From Gigaspora rosea (Eukaryota; Glomeromycota; Glomeromycetes; Diversisporales; Gigasporaceae), in the NCBI GenBank assembly GCA_003550325.1, contig QKWP01000611.1, forward strand, positions 32,987-96,986: a stretch of 64,000 nt of DNA, in the 5' to 3' direction. This document shows, one piece after another, positions 45,540 through 55,674 of the stretch. A program made the translations under genes and the position numbers. Within the stretch, counting starts at the first letter, position 1, and each line of letters opens with the position of its first letter. The notes beneath the pieces were generated by a model. The model worked only from the letters and a program-made list of their open reading frames with translations. It was not told the DNA's origin and did no database searches.

Positions 45540-47105
45540 GGAATGAATGCAATGAGTGCATGGTTTATACGCTGTTTGAAGTAGTATTTGTCTGCAAAAT
45601 CTTAATTTTGATTGGTTCGCATGACTTATTCGTCAAATTTTGTTTATTTTTCATGCGTGAATTCGTTACACTATTATTTTTCACGTATGAATCCATTATA
45701 TTTTATATATGTTCATACATACTAGTTGTATTCTCATAATATGTAGTATGTTGTGGATCGATAAAAGTACCTATATGTGCAAGTCCATGATTACACATAA
45801 TTACATTATAATTAAAATGCTGGGAATTGCAAATATGAGTTGCAATAGCCAACGATATTAAAAGCGATGTTTTTAGATCCAAAAATTGGCAACCCGATGC
45901 AATTTGATTTGTCTATTTACCTGATATTTGGTATTTTCATTTTTTTTCGTTTGATGAAATGATAATCACTGATTGTTAAAGAAATTTACGAACCGTTTTT
46001 TGGATGATCAGATAACCTGTCACACCAAAATAAGGCATATATCAAAGCACAAATATCCGTCTATTCTACTGACCAATCAAGTATTCTAACGTGGTCATAC
46101 AAAATAAGGCTTATATCAATGTTTTTAATGCTTTAAACAACTCTCTTAAAATCATAAAACGTGAATTTTCCAAATTTGCTTCTGTTATTTGATTAGCGCT
46201 TTATAATTTTGGGCTGACCATAGTTTTACCATATATGGTTATTATATGTTATATATCTTTAATGCAGAGATCGAAATAAAAATTTCTTTGCAACACCCAA
46301 AAAAGGAAATTTTTACTCTTGCCATTTATATATATATATTATATATATATTATATATACTATATAGAGATTTGCTATTTATCACTACTAGTGATCATCAC
46401 CGGTAATCAATTTACCAATTAAAATTCAGGATCAGGTGTAACATATAGATCAATTTTTGTATAACAAAAACAAGGAATTTTTTAAAAATTGCTAAAATTG
46501 CTTCTAACCTAAAATTTTGTCTATGACCTTGCTAAATTTTACTATATACAAAACCTTATCCTAATATCTAACCTTTACCCTTACCTAATGTTAAAAAGTT
46601 TTAATTTTTTTTAATAGTTTTGTTTATTTTGCTTTATGCATTGTAGATCACCAGTGATGATCACTAGTGGTAAATCAAAGTATTTTATACTATATATATA
46701 TTTAACATGCTAGAAAAAAAACAAAAAAAAATCAAATCATTTAAAAATCAACTTAAATTCTAGTAAAAAAAATCCTTTTGGATTATATGCCCACTCCCAT
46801 CTATGCTTCTACTTTTCGAATTTTTTTAGATTTTGCAATTTTTTTCTTCGAATTTTTTGACGGTATGATGAATTGATAATCAATGATCACTAAATAAGAT
46901 GACGAAAGGCAAAAGAACTACGGCAAAGCAAACTTAGCCTCCTAAGCCCTGACCAATACAAAATTTTACGTGATTTGCTACACATAGATCAATTTGCACT
47001 ATATTCATTTACCAATAGCAATTTAGATCTGGATCTGAATATATTAATTGTATAACATTTAGTAGCTGTTATATTTGGCAGGTAATAAGTTCACAAATAT
47101 GATCG
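45540..47105. other. AT-rich intergenic DNA
   Basis: No gene. It starts with a fragment of the TACCAGGAA repeat and holds the 46376-46675 element described separately, TATATA microsatellites near 46330, and a GATAATCAATGATCA segment near 46875. Confidence 0.4.
46376..46675. mobile_element. 300-bp MITE candidate
   Basis: The left end ATTTATCACTACTAGTGATC and the right end in reverse ATTTACCACTAGTGATCATC share about 30 bp with a 3-bp gap. ATCACCGG / ATCACTGG follow. The target duplication is not clear. The interior has TTCAGGATCAGGTGTAAC, the word also found near 1748 and 21333. Confidence 0.6.
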
Positions 47106-47109
47106 TTTC

Positions 47110-47565
47110 ACATGACTAGTAAAAGCTTTAAAGTTAATGCACAGCTTTGGCCCAGATAGGTCCATATTGTTGTATTAAATTCAAGACGGAACATTTAATG
47201 ATAGAAAAAAATGCTTTAAATCTAATGCACTAGCTTTGGCCCCAGAGGGGGCCCAAATTGGTGCATTAAATTCAAGACAGAACATCTAATGGCAGAAAGG
47301 AAATGCTTTAAATTTAATGCATTAACTTTGCCTAATTTAGTGCATTGAATTCAGAATAGAACACCTAATGTCAGAAAGAAAATGCTGAAATGCTTTAAAT
47401 TTAATGCACTAGCTTTAGCCCCGGAAGGGCCAAATTTGGTTCATTAAATTCAAGATGGAACACCTAATGGCTAAAGCAAATACTTTAAATCTAATGCACT
47501 AGCTTTGGCATGGAAGGGCCCAATTTTTTTATTAAATTTAAGACCAAACATTTATGACAGAAAAG
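47110..47565. repeat. minisatellite of about 90 bp x 5
   Basis: Units share ATGCTTTAAATTTAATGCAC, TAGCTTTGGCCCC, GCATTAAATTCAAGA and GGAACACCTAATGGCAGAAA. Units start near 47125, 47205, 47300, 47390 and 47485. Not coding. Confidence 0.85.
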
Positions 47566-48054
47566 CTTAAGAAAAACTTTTTCCAAAATATAAATAAGAA
47601 TAAAACAAATAAATCTATTACCTTTAGCATATGGGCGGCTAGGCGATTCGATGATTATGTTCTAGTTATACCTAGGGGTTAGTAAAATAAATGGGGGGGA
47701 CAACTTACTATAATATATAGCTAATAAAAATGATTTGCATTATTTTGTGTAACAAGCATATAACCATATATTAAAATGTTCACGATGCTATACCAAAGAA
47801 TCTTTGGCCATATTAATTACTTGCTGATTCAAGACAAGTTACTGTTACATTCGATTTCTGTTGTTTGGTAGATTTGTGTAGAGATTGGACATGTTTTGGT
47901 ATTTGAGAAATTAAATATGCTTCCTTAAATAATTGGAATCTTAAAATTCTAATTTAATTGATATATATTTGTTTTAATAGTGCAAACAAATATAATTGTT
48001 TCTCGTAACCCGGCTGGGTGCCTTTTTTGAAAAGATTAAAATTTTATTTTATAT

Positions 48055-48720
48055 ATATATTATATATATATAATTTTTAAATATATAAAAATAAGAATTA
48101 CTACATCTAACCGGAAGGGAGATCTGCACATAAATATAAGTATTGATTTTTTTTTTGTTTTACGTTGTTTTTTCTTCTTTCTAATTAAATTTTTTTTTGT
48201 ATTTTTTCTTTGTAGCAGCCGCCTTAGTACCTTCGCTTTTTTGGTTACATCATTGTTTTGCTGATACTGTTTCTTGAAGTCATCGTAAGTTGGAGCTGTC
48301 ACTTGGAGTCATCATATGTTGGTGCGATGGTGCTTTTCCTTGTATGCTAAAGCATTATATAGTAGTTCCTTCATTCATATATTGAAGTCGTCACTTGTAG
48401 TCATTTCATGTAGTGCTTTTGTTCATATGTTGAAGTCATCGTATAGAGTTGTCGTATGGTGGAATTTTTGCTTTGAGTCATCATATGTTAGTGCCTTCAT
48501 TATTGTTGGTACAGTGTTAATTTTGCGTTGCTGCACTGTTCAGATAGGTGTCACATTTTTTTTTAATTTTTTTTTTGGTTTGTTCTTGTTTATTTTTCTT
48601 TTAGTTGTTGATTCATTATCAGTGTCTTCGTCATCGTCGTTATTTATAGTGCCGCTGTCGGTTTGGTGCTTCGTTGTTGATTCCGGTATGAATTCTTTGT
48701 GGGTATAAGCTTCGTCAACT
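48055..48720. other. possible decayed repeat-coding cargo in the 3.0-kb element
   Basis: On the minus strand several degenerate copies of ACATATGATGACT / CTTACGATGACTTCAAG occur between 48270 and 48500, reading as APTYDDFK-like words. A frame at 48060-48302 begins MTAPTYDDFKKQYQQNNDV and turns into a Lys-rich tail. No family recognised; it may be captured or low-complexity DNA. Confidence 0.35.
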
Positions 48721-50600
48721 TGGTGGATTAGTTGAATTTTAAGGCTAGGGTTATAATTGTGGGTTAGAGTTAGGGTAAGGATAATTAGGACATAAATGAG
48801 AATTTAGAGTAATGGTAAATACGGACATGGGTTATAGGTAAGGTTTGGTGGGTTAGTTGAATTTTAAGGTTAGGGTTGTGGGTTAAGGTTAGAGTAAGGA
48901 TGCGGACATGGGTTATAGATTATGGTAAGGTTTTGGACAAAATTAGTGGTAAAATTAATTTTGGATAATTTTATTTATAATTTTATTTTTTTGTTGTTAT
49001 TTTTTTGTTGTTATAGTCGCATATTTTTTGGGGCCCAAAAGTGTGACTATAGCCAGGGCTAACTGTAATTTATTATATATACTACATATCAACATATTTA
49101 ATATTAATTAAATATAATTACTACATAACGATCTCAAAATTATTCTAAAAACAAATTTTACTAAAATTTTTATCAAAAAATAAAATAAAACTTAAAAAAA
49201 AATAATCTATATATTTAATTCTATATTTAATTCGATGTCTAATTCTATGTCTAATCCTATATATCTACTCAAATTTCTAGAGCTTCGATCCTATTTTTGA
49301 CGGGCAATCCAGATCCTATTAAATCTTAATTGAATCTGTATTAGATTACATATAAAGCTAGCTTTTTAGCACGTCTTTAGATCCGTTATTTAAGTTTTTT
49401 GATCAATCTGAGTAAAAATCTCTGATCTGGATATCTGAATCTGTTTAGATTTAAAGATCAATTTGGGTTGTCGGATTAAGAATCGAAGCTCTACAAATTT
49501 CTAATATCTATTAAGACTTTATAAAATATATAAAAAGAATTCTAAATTAATTGTGTAATGATCTATCCTACCTTGCCAATTTAATTTATTTTTTTAGTTG
49601 AATACAAAGAAAATGGAACAAAAACAAGATGAAAACGGGAACAAAAATGGGACAAAAATGGATAAAACGGGGGACACGAAATGGTGACGAATAAATTGAA
49701 AAACAAGAAACTACCAGAAACGACAAAAAACTTAATAGAAGAACCTACTGATAAATAACGAAGTTACTGAAGAACCCACTAAAAAACAACAAATCCACCA
49801 AAAGACTACGAGCTTCAAGAGCCTACTGAAAAATGACGAATTTACTAAAGAACCTACCAAAAAACAACAAACCCGCTGAAATACTACGAGCTTCCACTGA
49901 AAAACAACTTACCAGAAGAGAAAAACGACGAATGACTGACTTCAGCAACGACTCCAGCGACGACTCCAACAATGACTAGAAAAAAAATATATTCACCATT
50001 TATAAGAAAGGGAAATAATAAAGAAAAATAAAAAAAAGATCTAAAGATCTAATCTTGTAGATCATACTTATATTAAAATCGAAAAAAAAGTGAACAAAAT
50101 AAACTTAACTTTTTGTACTTCTGTAAGTTACCCACAAATGTGTAACAGAAGCGAGGAGTATAGATCTAGACCCGGATGTATAAAATATGAAATAGAGATC
50201 TACAAAGAAAGGATATAAATGAAAAAAATAAAAAATAAAATTGTATACTGTATAAAAAGCATGTAAAACCTCTGTAGTTGTTGCATGACTGTGCAAATAT
50301 AGATATGCGGTATTACAGATGGCTTATAGGCTTTGAGTCGTGTATATGATCTCTTACCTTCATTTCTTTTATCTTACAATAATTGAGCATGAATATATGA
50401 ATCAGTTTTTTTAACAATAAAAGAACAGCTATAAAATTTCTTTATGACTAATTACTTACCTTTGCCTATTTCGAGTTTCGAAAAAAAAGAAATCCCAGTA
50501 GATAGGTTATTTTTAAAAAATTAACAATCAAAGACTTTGACCGATCGAATATGATATATATAAATTTATACGATTTTCATATAAAATAACAATTTTTGCA
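48720..50600. other. remaining interior of the 3.0-kb element
   Basis: A duplicated GGTTAGTTGAATTTTAAGG...GGGTTAGAGTTAGGGTAAGG segment lies at 48725-48920. About 49010-49070 has TTATAGTCGCATA...TGTGACTATAGCC, an inverted pair like the ends of the 53806-54561 element. 49710-49930 repeats GAACCTACTGAAAAACGACGAA-like units. No gene. Confidence 0.4.
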
Positions 50601-50664
50601 TTACTATTAAACTTGTGTAACATTGGAGTTGTCCCCGTTTATTTTACTAACCCCTAGGTTATAC

Positions 50665-51079
50665 TAAATAAAACTATTTTGAGTGAAAAAATAGCTAAAA
50701 AAAAGTCAATCAAATGTTTCACTAATTGGAAAGCATTTATATAATAGTCTAAAGTTTAAGAACAAGTGCAAGCGCAAGAAAAATGCAAGCGCTAGTGCAA
50801 GAACAAGAACAAGAACAACATGATATTAATAAAAAATAATGAATATATTAGCAAATACAATAATAAATAAATATATGTTCAATATAACCAATAGTTTTTG
50901 TAAATATTTTGTAATTCAGTGATCCAAATGATATATATAATTTGGTATCATTGGATTTGTCTCATCGAAACAAATTGAATAGTACTCCAAAATTATCTAA
51001 ATTAGATCACTATGTTACAAGATATTCAAGGTTTTGTAAAAATTTTATATATAAATATAGTCTGGGGTCAAGAGCTACT
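50665..51079. other. AT-rich intergenic DNA
   Basis: Nothing recognised apart from a short AAGAACAAGTGCAAGCGCAAG simple repeat near 50760-50815. Confidence 0.4.
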
Positions 51080-52395
51080 ATGTGAGGGTATATAATATTA
51101 TTTATAGATGTCACTAAATGCTACTAAAATTGATTTTGAAAATACCTATTTTAGATTTTTTTTTTTTTTGTGTTAAAGTTCCCGCTTTGGGTGAGAGTTT
51201 ATTTATTCAAGCCTGTGGATCAAGGGCGCCTCTTTGGGCACACCCACAATTGAATTACATTGAATGAGAGTACAACTAGCCCACGTACAACTTTTGGTTG
51301 TCTAATTTAAGTAGTCCGCCCGAAGGTTCTACACTAGTTGCCATATCTACAACCCAACTAGGGAGTTGCCTATTTAAACTCTCTGGTCCAAGCTTCGCAT
51401 GTCAATCCTACTTGTGATCACCGGTACGGCCCTCCGATACATTAGTTAGTCGAAGACAGTCTCGGATGCTACCTACATCCCCTTAGGACTAATTTATCCT
51501 CGCGGGTAAACTTGGTAGAGCAGTCCCTGTCCCACACAGATATTACCTACACTTCGGTAACTTACGCACTCACTGAGGCAAGCAACTTGCAGTCAGGGGT
51601 ACCTAACTGCTACCATTACCTACTTCTGCTCTTGTAAGGTTCACACCTACCCCGGTACCCACCATTACTTTCCTACCAGTCCATCACCGGATACCACAGA
51701 CTTCCAAACCAGTTGACCCGGAAGGGTTGATCTACCCAGCATTAGGTGCTACTATGGTTTTTCTTCCCCTGGTACCTAATTCCAGAACATAGGTCCTTTT
51801 TCTCCGGTACGACTCCAGCGGCCAGGTTGGTGGACCCTCTCCTCCGAAGGTCATATTGTCCAGTTCTCCAGCTCCGGTTTCCGATATTCTGGTTCTGGTA
51901 GCACCGTCGAAGATCGTTGCTACCTCATTACTCGGGACTTTCCAATTGGGTTTCCATTTTGCCAGCTCCTTGGATTTGTCTGTGTCACCAGACACAACTT
52001 CGCCTGAAAGCTCCCATTCGAGATGGTAACCAAGGACTACAGGTAATATACCCAACCGATCGACAGGAAACGGTTACCGTAACACAGGTCTATTTTTCCA
52101 AAGCGTCGCCAGTGGGATTTGAACCCTAGACCTGCCACTTGGGGGTGACAACTTACCAACTTCTCTAAGTCGCCACACCCTTCCTATTTTAGATTTTCAA
52201 AATTTAAATTAAAATTTTTTATAAAAAAGTGCAAACAAAATTTATATATTTATATTCTTTATAATTTCATCCATTCAAAAAAAGCATCAAAAAATTTAGG
52301 GTTTTAAATAAAATAGATCAAAAATAATTTCAGAAAAAAATTTTAATTTCATGTTCCAAATCCCAAAGTAATTTTGGTACTATGTATAGTCTAGT
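51080..52395. repeat. dispersed repeat copy, split by a retroposon
   Basis: Left part about 51080-51159 and right part 52183-52395 together match 53230-53490 and 6708-6935. The retroposon at 51160-52182 interrupts it with a 15-bp duplication, so it is younger than this repeat. Confidence 0.6.
51145..52197 (-). mobile_element. 1-kb tRNA-headed retroposon
   Basis: Body 51160-52182, flanked by perfect 15-bp CCTATTTTAGATTTT (51145-51159 and 52183-52197). In minus sense it starts with a tRNA-like head (A-box TTAGAGAAGTTGGTAAG, B-box GGGTTCAAATCCCACTGG) and ends in poly-A (poly-T at 51160-51169). It is much richer in G+C than its surroundings. At about 1.02 kb it is far longer than usual SINEs. 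A frame of 107 codons at 51732-52055 shows no domain. I read it as a Pol III retroposon with a long unknown body. Confidence 0.85.
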
Positions 52396-52930
52396 AATAA
52401 AATAAAAATTAGTTCATATTTGATCTATTTGGCTATATGAGTTATTATAAGAATGTATAGGCTATTTTATGTAAATAAAATAATCTAAATATTAGGATTT
52501 CTCAAACTCAAATTAAATAATTATTAATTTGATATTGATTTGATTTAAAAATTTTGTATCTGAATTTTATTTGAGATCAAATATTTGATCAAATCAAATT
52601 AAATTGTAAAACCCTACTAAATATATTATAAAATTTATATGTTGAAAAAACTTAATAAGATGTAATTTATATAGTAGAATTTTAATGAGTAACAATCTAA
52701 TTTTGAATTTGTGTTTTATTTAAATTATCTATTTTCTATAATTTTGTAATTGGTTTCAGAAATAATTCTAAATATCTTGTTATATATATTATTACAGAGT
52801 TGTTTTTTTGATTCATTTGAAAAGTAAATTTGTATAATTTGCAATTTAGTATTTTTAAAATAAAGGTCAATATATAGTATATATTCTTTATAAGAAAATT
52901 TTTTTCTATAATTTTGTTGGTTTATAATAA
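52396..52930. other. AT-rich intergenic DNA
   Basis: Nothing recognised. Confidence 0.4.
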
Positions 52931-53229
52931 ATTAGAAGAAGACCCCAAACATTTCTCATATAGGTTATGAATGAATTTTGGCCAATTTGCTAAAAATGGC
53001 AAACCTATATTTACTTAAATAATTTCTGATATAGTAATCTGAATTGAATAAACTTTTTTTAATAGATGTGCATTACTGAGAGCTTGATTTTAAAAAAGTT
53101 CATTCAAATTGGATGACTGAATGCCAAGATAATTGTTAAAAACTGTTTTTTTGCTTCTTAAATTTTGGGTTTTTGTTGAAATGCATAATGTATGATCTCT
53201 GTACTAGATGTTCAGGGTTTTATTAGAAG
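52931..53229. mobile_element. hAT-like MITE, copy 2 (inverted)
   Basis: The element is 52939-53221 (283 bp) with perfect 8-bp ATTAGAAG on both sides (52931-52938, 53222-53229). Its ends are AAGACCCCAAACAT and in reverse AAAACCCTGAACAT. The interior is a diverged reverse complement of 2198-2493 (shared CACTGAGAGCTT and AAAGTTCATTCAAATTGGA). Confidence 0.85.
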
Positions 53230-53490
53230 TTCACATCCTCTTATCTAGTGATGCCACCAAAATTGATTTTTGAAAAAGACCTATTTCAGGTTCAATAGAG
53301 CAAATTAAACTTTTTTATTAGGAAGAGCAAATAAAAATTTATAGATTTATATTCCTTATAATTTTGTCTATTCAAAAAAAAGTAACAAAAAATTCCAGGT
53401 TTTAAGTAAAATAGGTCAAAAACAATTTCAGGATCATATTTTAATTTCAGGTTTTCAGGCCTTAAATAATTTCATTCTCATATATACTCT
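53230..53490. repeat. dispersed repeat copy 3
   Basis: Matches 6708-6935 and the split copy at 51080-52395. It starts directly after the target duplication of the preceding MITE. Confidence 0.55.
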
Positions 53491-53794
53491 TGTCTTACAT
53501 TTTTACAAAGGCTCTAGAATTTTATATATTTTAAAAATTTTAGATAGAATTTAATATTGTAATTCTTTTGTAAATAAATGTGTTTTTAAGAGCCCAAGAA
53601 TCAATATTGTTCTAAAGGATGAAGTTAGTAGAAGTTCTTGTTTTTAGAATCAAGTAAACTATTCAAATTTAAAGAGTGTATTATATTGATTTGCTATAAT
53701 AGAGCCTGGTAATAAAGAGTTTGATTTAAGTAAATGTTATAGTAAAGATTAAAATCTTCAAAATCTATAAAAAAGTAATTGGGCAGATGTAAAA

Positions 53795-54572
53795 ACTTGT
53801 ATATAACAGTTGTCCTTTCCTATAGTCACAAATTGGTTGCAACCTATTGTTTAAAGATGTGACTATAAAAAAAATATCTTGTTATAGTTATGTGCCCATA
53901 TGCCAATGAGTGTTTAATATAATATTAATCGTAACATATTGAAATATATTAAAAAAATTATAATATTTAATAGTAAACAACTTTTGATCCGGTGGCCCAA
54001 TTTAGATCAAATAACTAACAGAGTGCTTGTCTCAATGAGACAATTCTAATGAGTCTACAATTATCCATGTCCAATTACAGAACTTAAGATTGCTAAAGAG
54101 CTTTACTCAAATGTTTAATTTAATTAATTTTAAACACATAAAGTAATATGAATCCTTAATGATCTCAGGAACTTGTAATTAGATTTTAGCAATTTTGGGC
54201 TCATTAGAATCGTCTCATTGAGATGAATACTTTGGTAGTTGTTTTATCCAAATCAGGCCATTGGATCAAAAGTTATTTGCTGTTCAATTTTTAAATAGCT
54301 TTAATAGAAAATTTTAAATATACATAAATATGAATATTGGCCAATCAGATTTTATAATATATTTAGTTAGAAATTGATGACTATAGTGAGAGTTTATTAT
54401 TAATAAAATTGTTAAAAAATTAAATTTTTATGGTGATAGTAATTATAAGTGATTTGTAACTATAATGATATTTTTTACTATGTTTTAAGTCTATTGTGCA
54501 ATATTGGGTGCTTAAATTGAGGTGTGACTATATGGGGTGTGACTATATGAGGGACAACGGTACTTGTATATA
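53795..54572. mobile_element. MULE-like non-autonomous element with 11-bp duplication
   Basis: The element is 53806-54561 (756 bp). Its ends are ACAGTTGTCC and in reverse ACCGTTGTCC, followed by ATAGTCACA on both sides. Perfect 11-bp ACTTGTATATA flanks it (53795-53805 and 54562-54572). A 9-11 bp duplication is the hallmark of Mutator-like elements. Inside, about 53970-54290 is a further inverted repeat (TTGATCCGGTGGCCCAATTT... / ...CAGGCCATTGGATCAAAA). Confidence 0.8.
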
Positions 54573-54895
54573 CTACCATTAAGCATGTATGTGTGTTAAG
54601 GAGTAAGAATTATAAAAATTCTAGATAGCTAGTGTGCTAGATTGCATATTAGCATTCTAGGTAATATGTTAATGTGTCATATAATAAATCTAAATGTATA
54701 TAAATAAATAAACCTGATTTCAATAAAGGCAAAAAAGAAGTACATTTAGATTTCATTTAAGAAAATAAAGGAAGTAAGCTAGTGTAGTGCTGGTGCTAAA
54801 GAGACTTTTATTAAAGTAAATCAGAAAGTTATTTTCCAGTAACCATTAGAGTTAAATCAGTTAAACATATACACTCTCCCTTCTTAGTACATTAG
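54573..54895 (+). repeat. LTR-like dispersed repeat, copy 2
   Basis: A diverged copy of 32870-33315 with the same block order (ATGTATATAAATAAAT, GATTTCAATAAAGGC, GGAAGTAAGCTAGTGTAG, GTAAATCAGAAAGTTATTTT). It starts next to the right target duplication of the MULE-like element. Confidence 0.65.
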
Positions 54896-55674
54896 CATAA
54901 AATCATTTGCTCACTTTATGTTGTGGTATTGAAATCTTTCTGAATATAATATGTATGTACAGAATAATAAGTTTGTATAATAAATCAATACTAAATAATT
55001 ATACTAAATATACACGGAATTACATTTGATATAATAATGTTCCGCATCATTTTTGAATATGATGCTTCGAAATTGACAGTGTCATTTGTATACTGTGGTT
55101 CAATTTTTGTAAATCGAAATTTTCATATTGTCGCAGGTTAATTTATGACTTTCGCCACAAAATAACCTAGCTCAATGATAAGCACTGCTAACTTTCGACT
55201 AAAGCAATATCACAACAATAAGAAGGCAAATATTTTATTATATATTAATCGATTTTTACTTAAGGGAAGAACTAACTAATCAACCAATCTAATTGTTCTT
55301 ATATGCATACTTTGGCTCATATTATTACATCATACATCGATCATACGACTTTGAATCTTTAAATCATTACATACTTTTACCTCATTATTCATGCATACTT
55401 GTTACCTTACTTCGATATACTATCGCATGATACCGACTGTTGCATAATTGATCTTATTTTGATCTCATCCAATCGATCAACACGTGAGTTGCGTGCATCA
55501 CGTGCACATATCGATCCTTATTTTTAATAAACTATAGAATCATATATAATGAAAAATCCTTTAAATATTGCATATATGACGAAAAATCGGTTAAATTTGT
55601 ACAATTATATGCAATAATCCTACTCAATTTGTAAATTATCAAGTAAATATGTAATAAAAGCTAAAAAAAATGCT
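54896..55674. other. AT-rich intergenic DNA
   Basis: Nothing recognised. A block near 55470-55510 has CACGTGAGTTGCGTGCATCACGTG. Confidence 0.4.

Larger units (their letters stand above)
47672..50657 (-). mobile_element. 3.0-kb non-autonomous relative of the P-type transposon
   Basis: The ends CTAGGGGTTAGTAAAATAAA...GGGGACAAC are mirrored and flanked by perfect GTTATAC (47665-47671, 50658-50664). The left 80 bp match the right end of the 34563-42265 element (AATAAAAATGATTTGCATTA, TTTGTGTAACAA) and its right end matches that element's left end, so it lies in the opposite orientation. No transposase remnant is visible. The interior is unrelated to the large element. Confidence 0.85.

Noticed and set aside
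48316..48708. 130-codon plus-strand frame, hydrophobic
   Set aside because: It is antisense to the degenerate YDDF-like repeat and T-rich tracts; hydrophobicity follows from the T content.
48725..48920. GGTTAGGG-like words as a telomere remnant
   Set aside because: The units are irregular and belong to a duplicated segment inside a transposon.
51732..52055. 107-codon minus-strand open frame
   Set aside because: It lies wholly inside the tRNA-headed retroposon, has no domain and is best explained by that element's higher G+C content.
52100..52182. Functional tRNA gene
   Set aside because: Same reasoning: a tRNA-like promoter head of a retroposon with a perfect 15-bp duplication.
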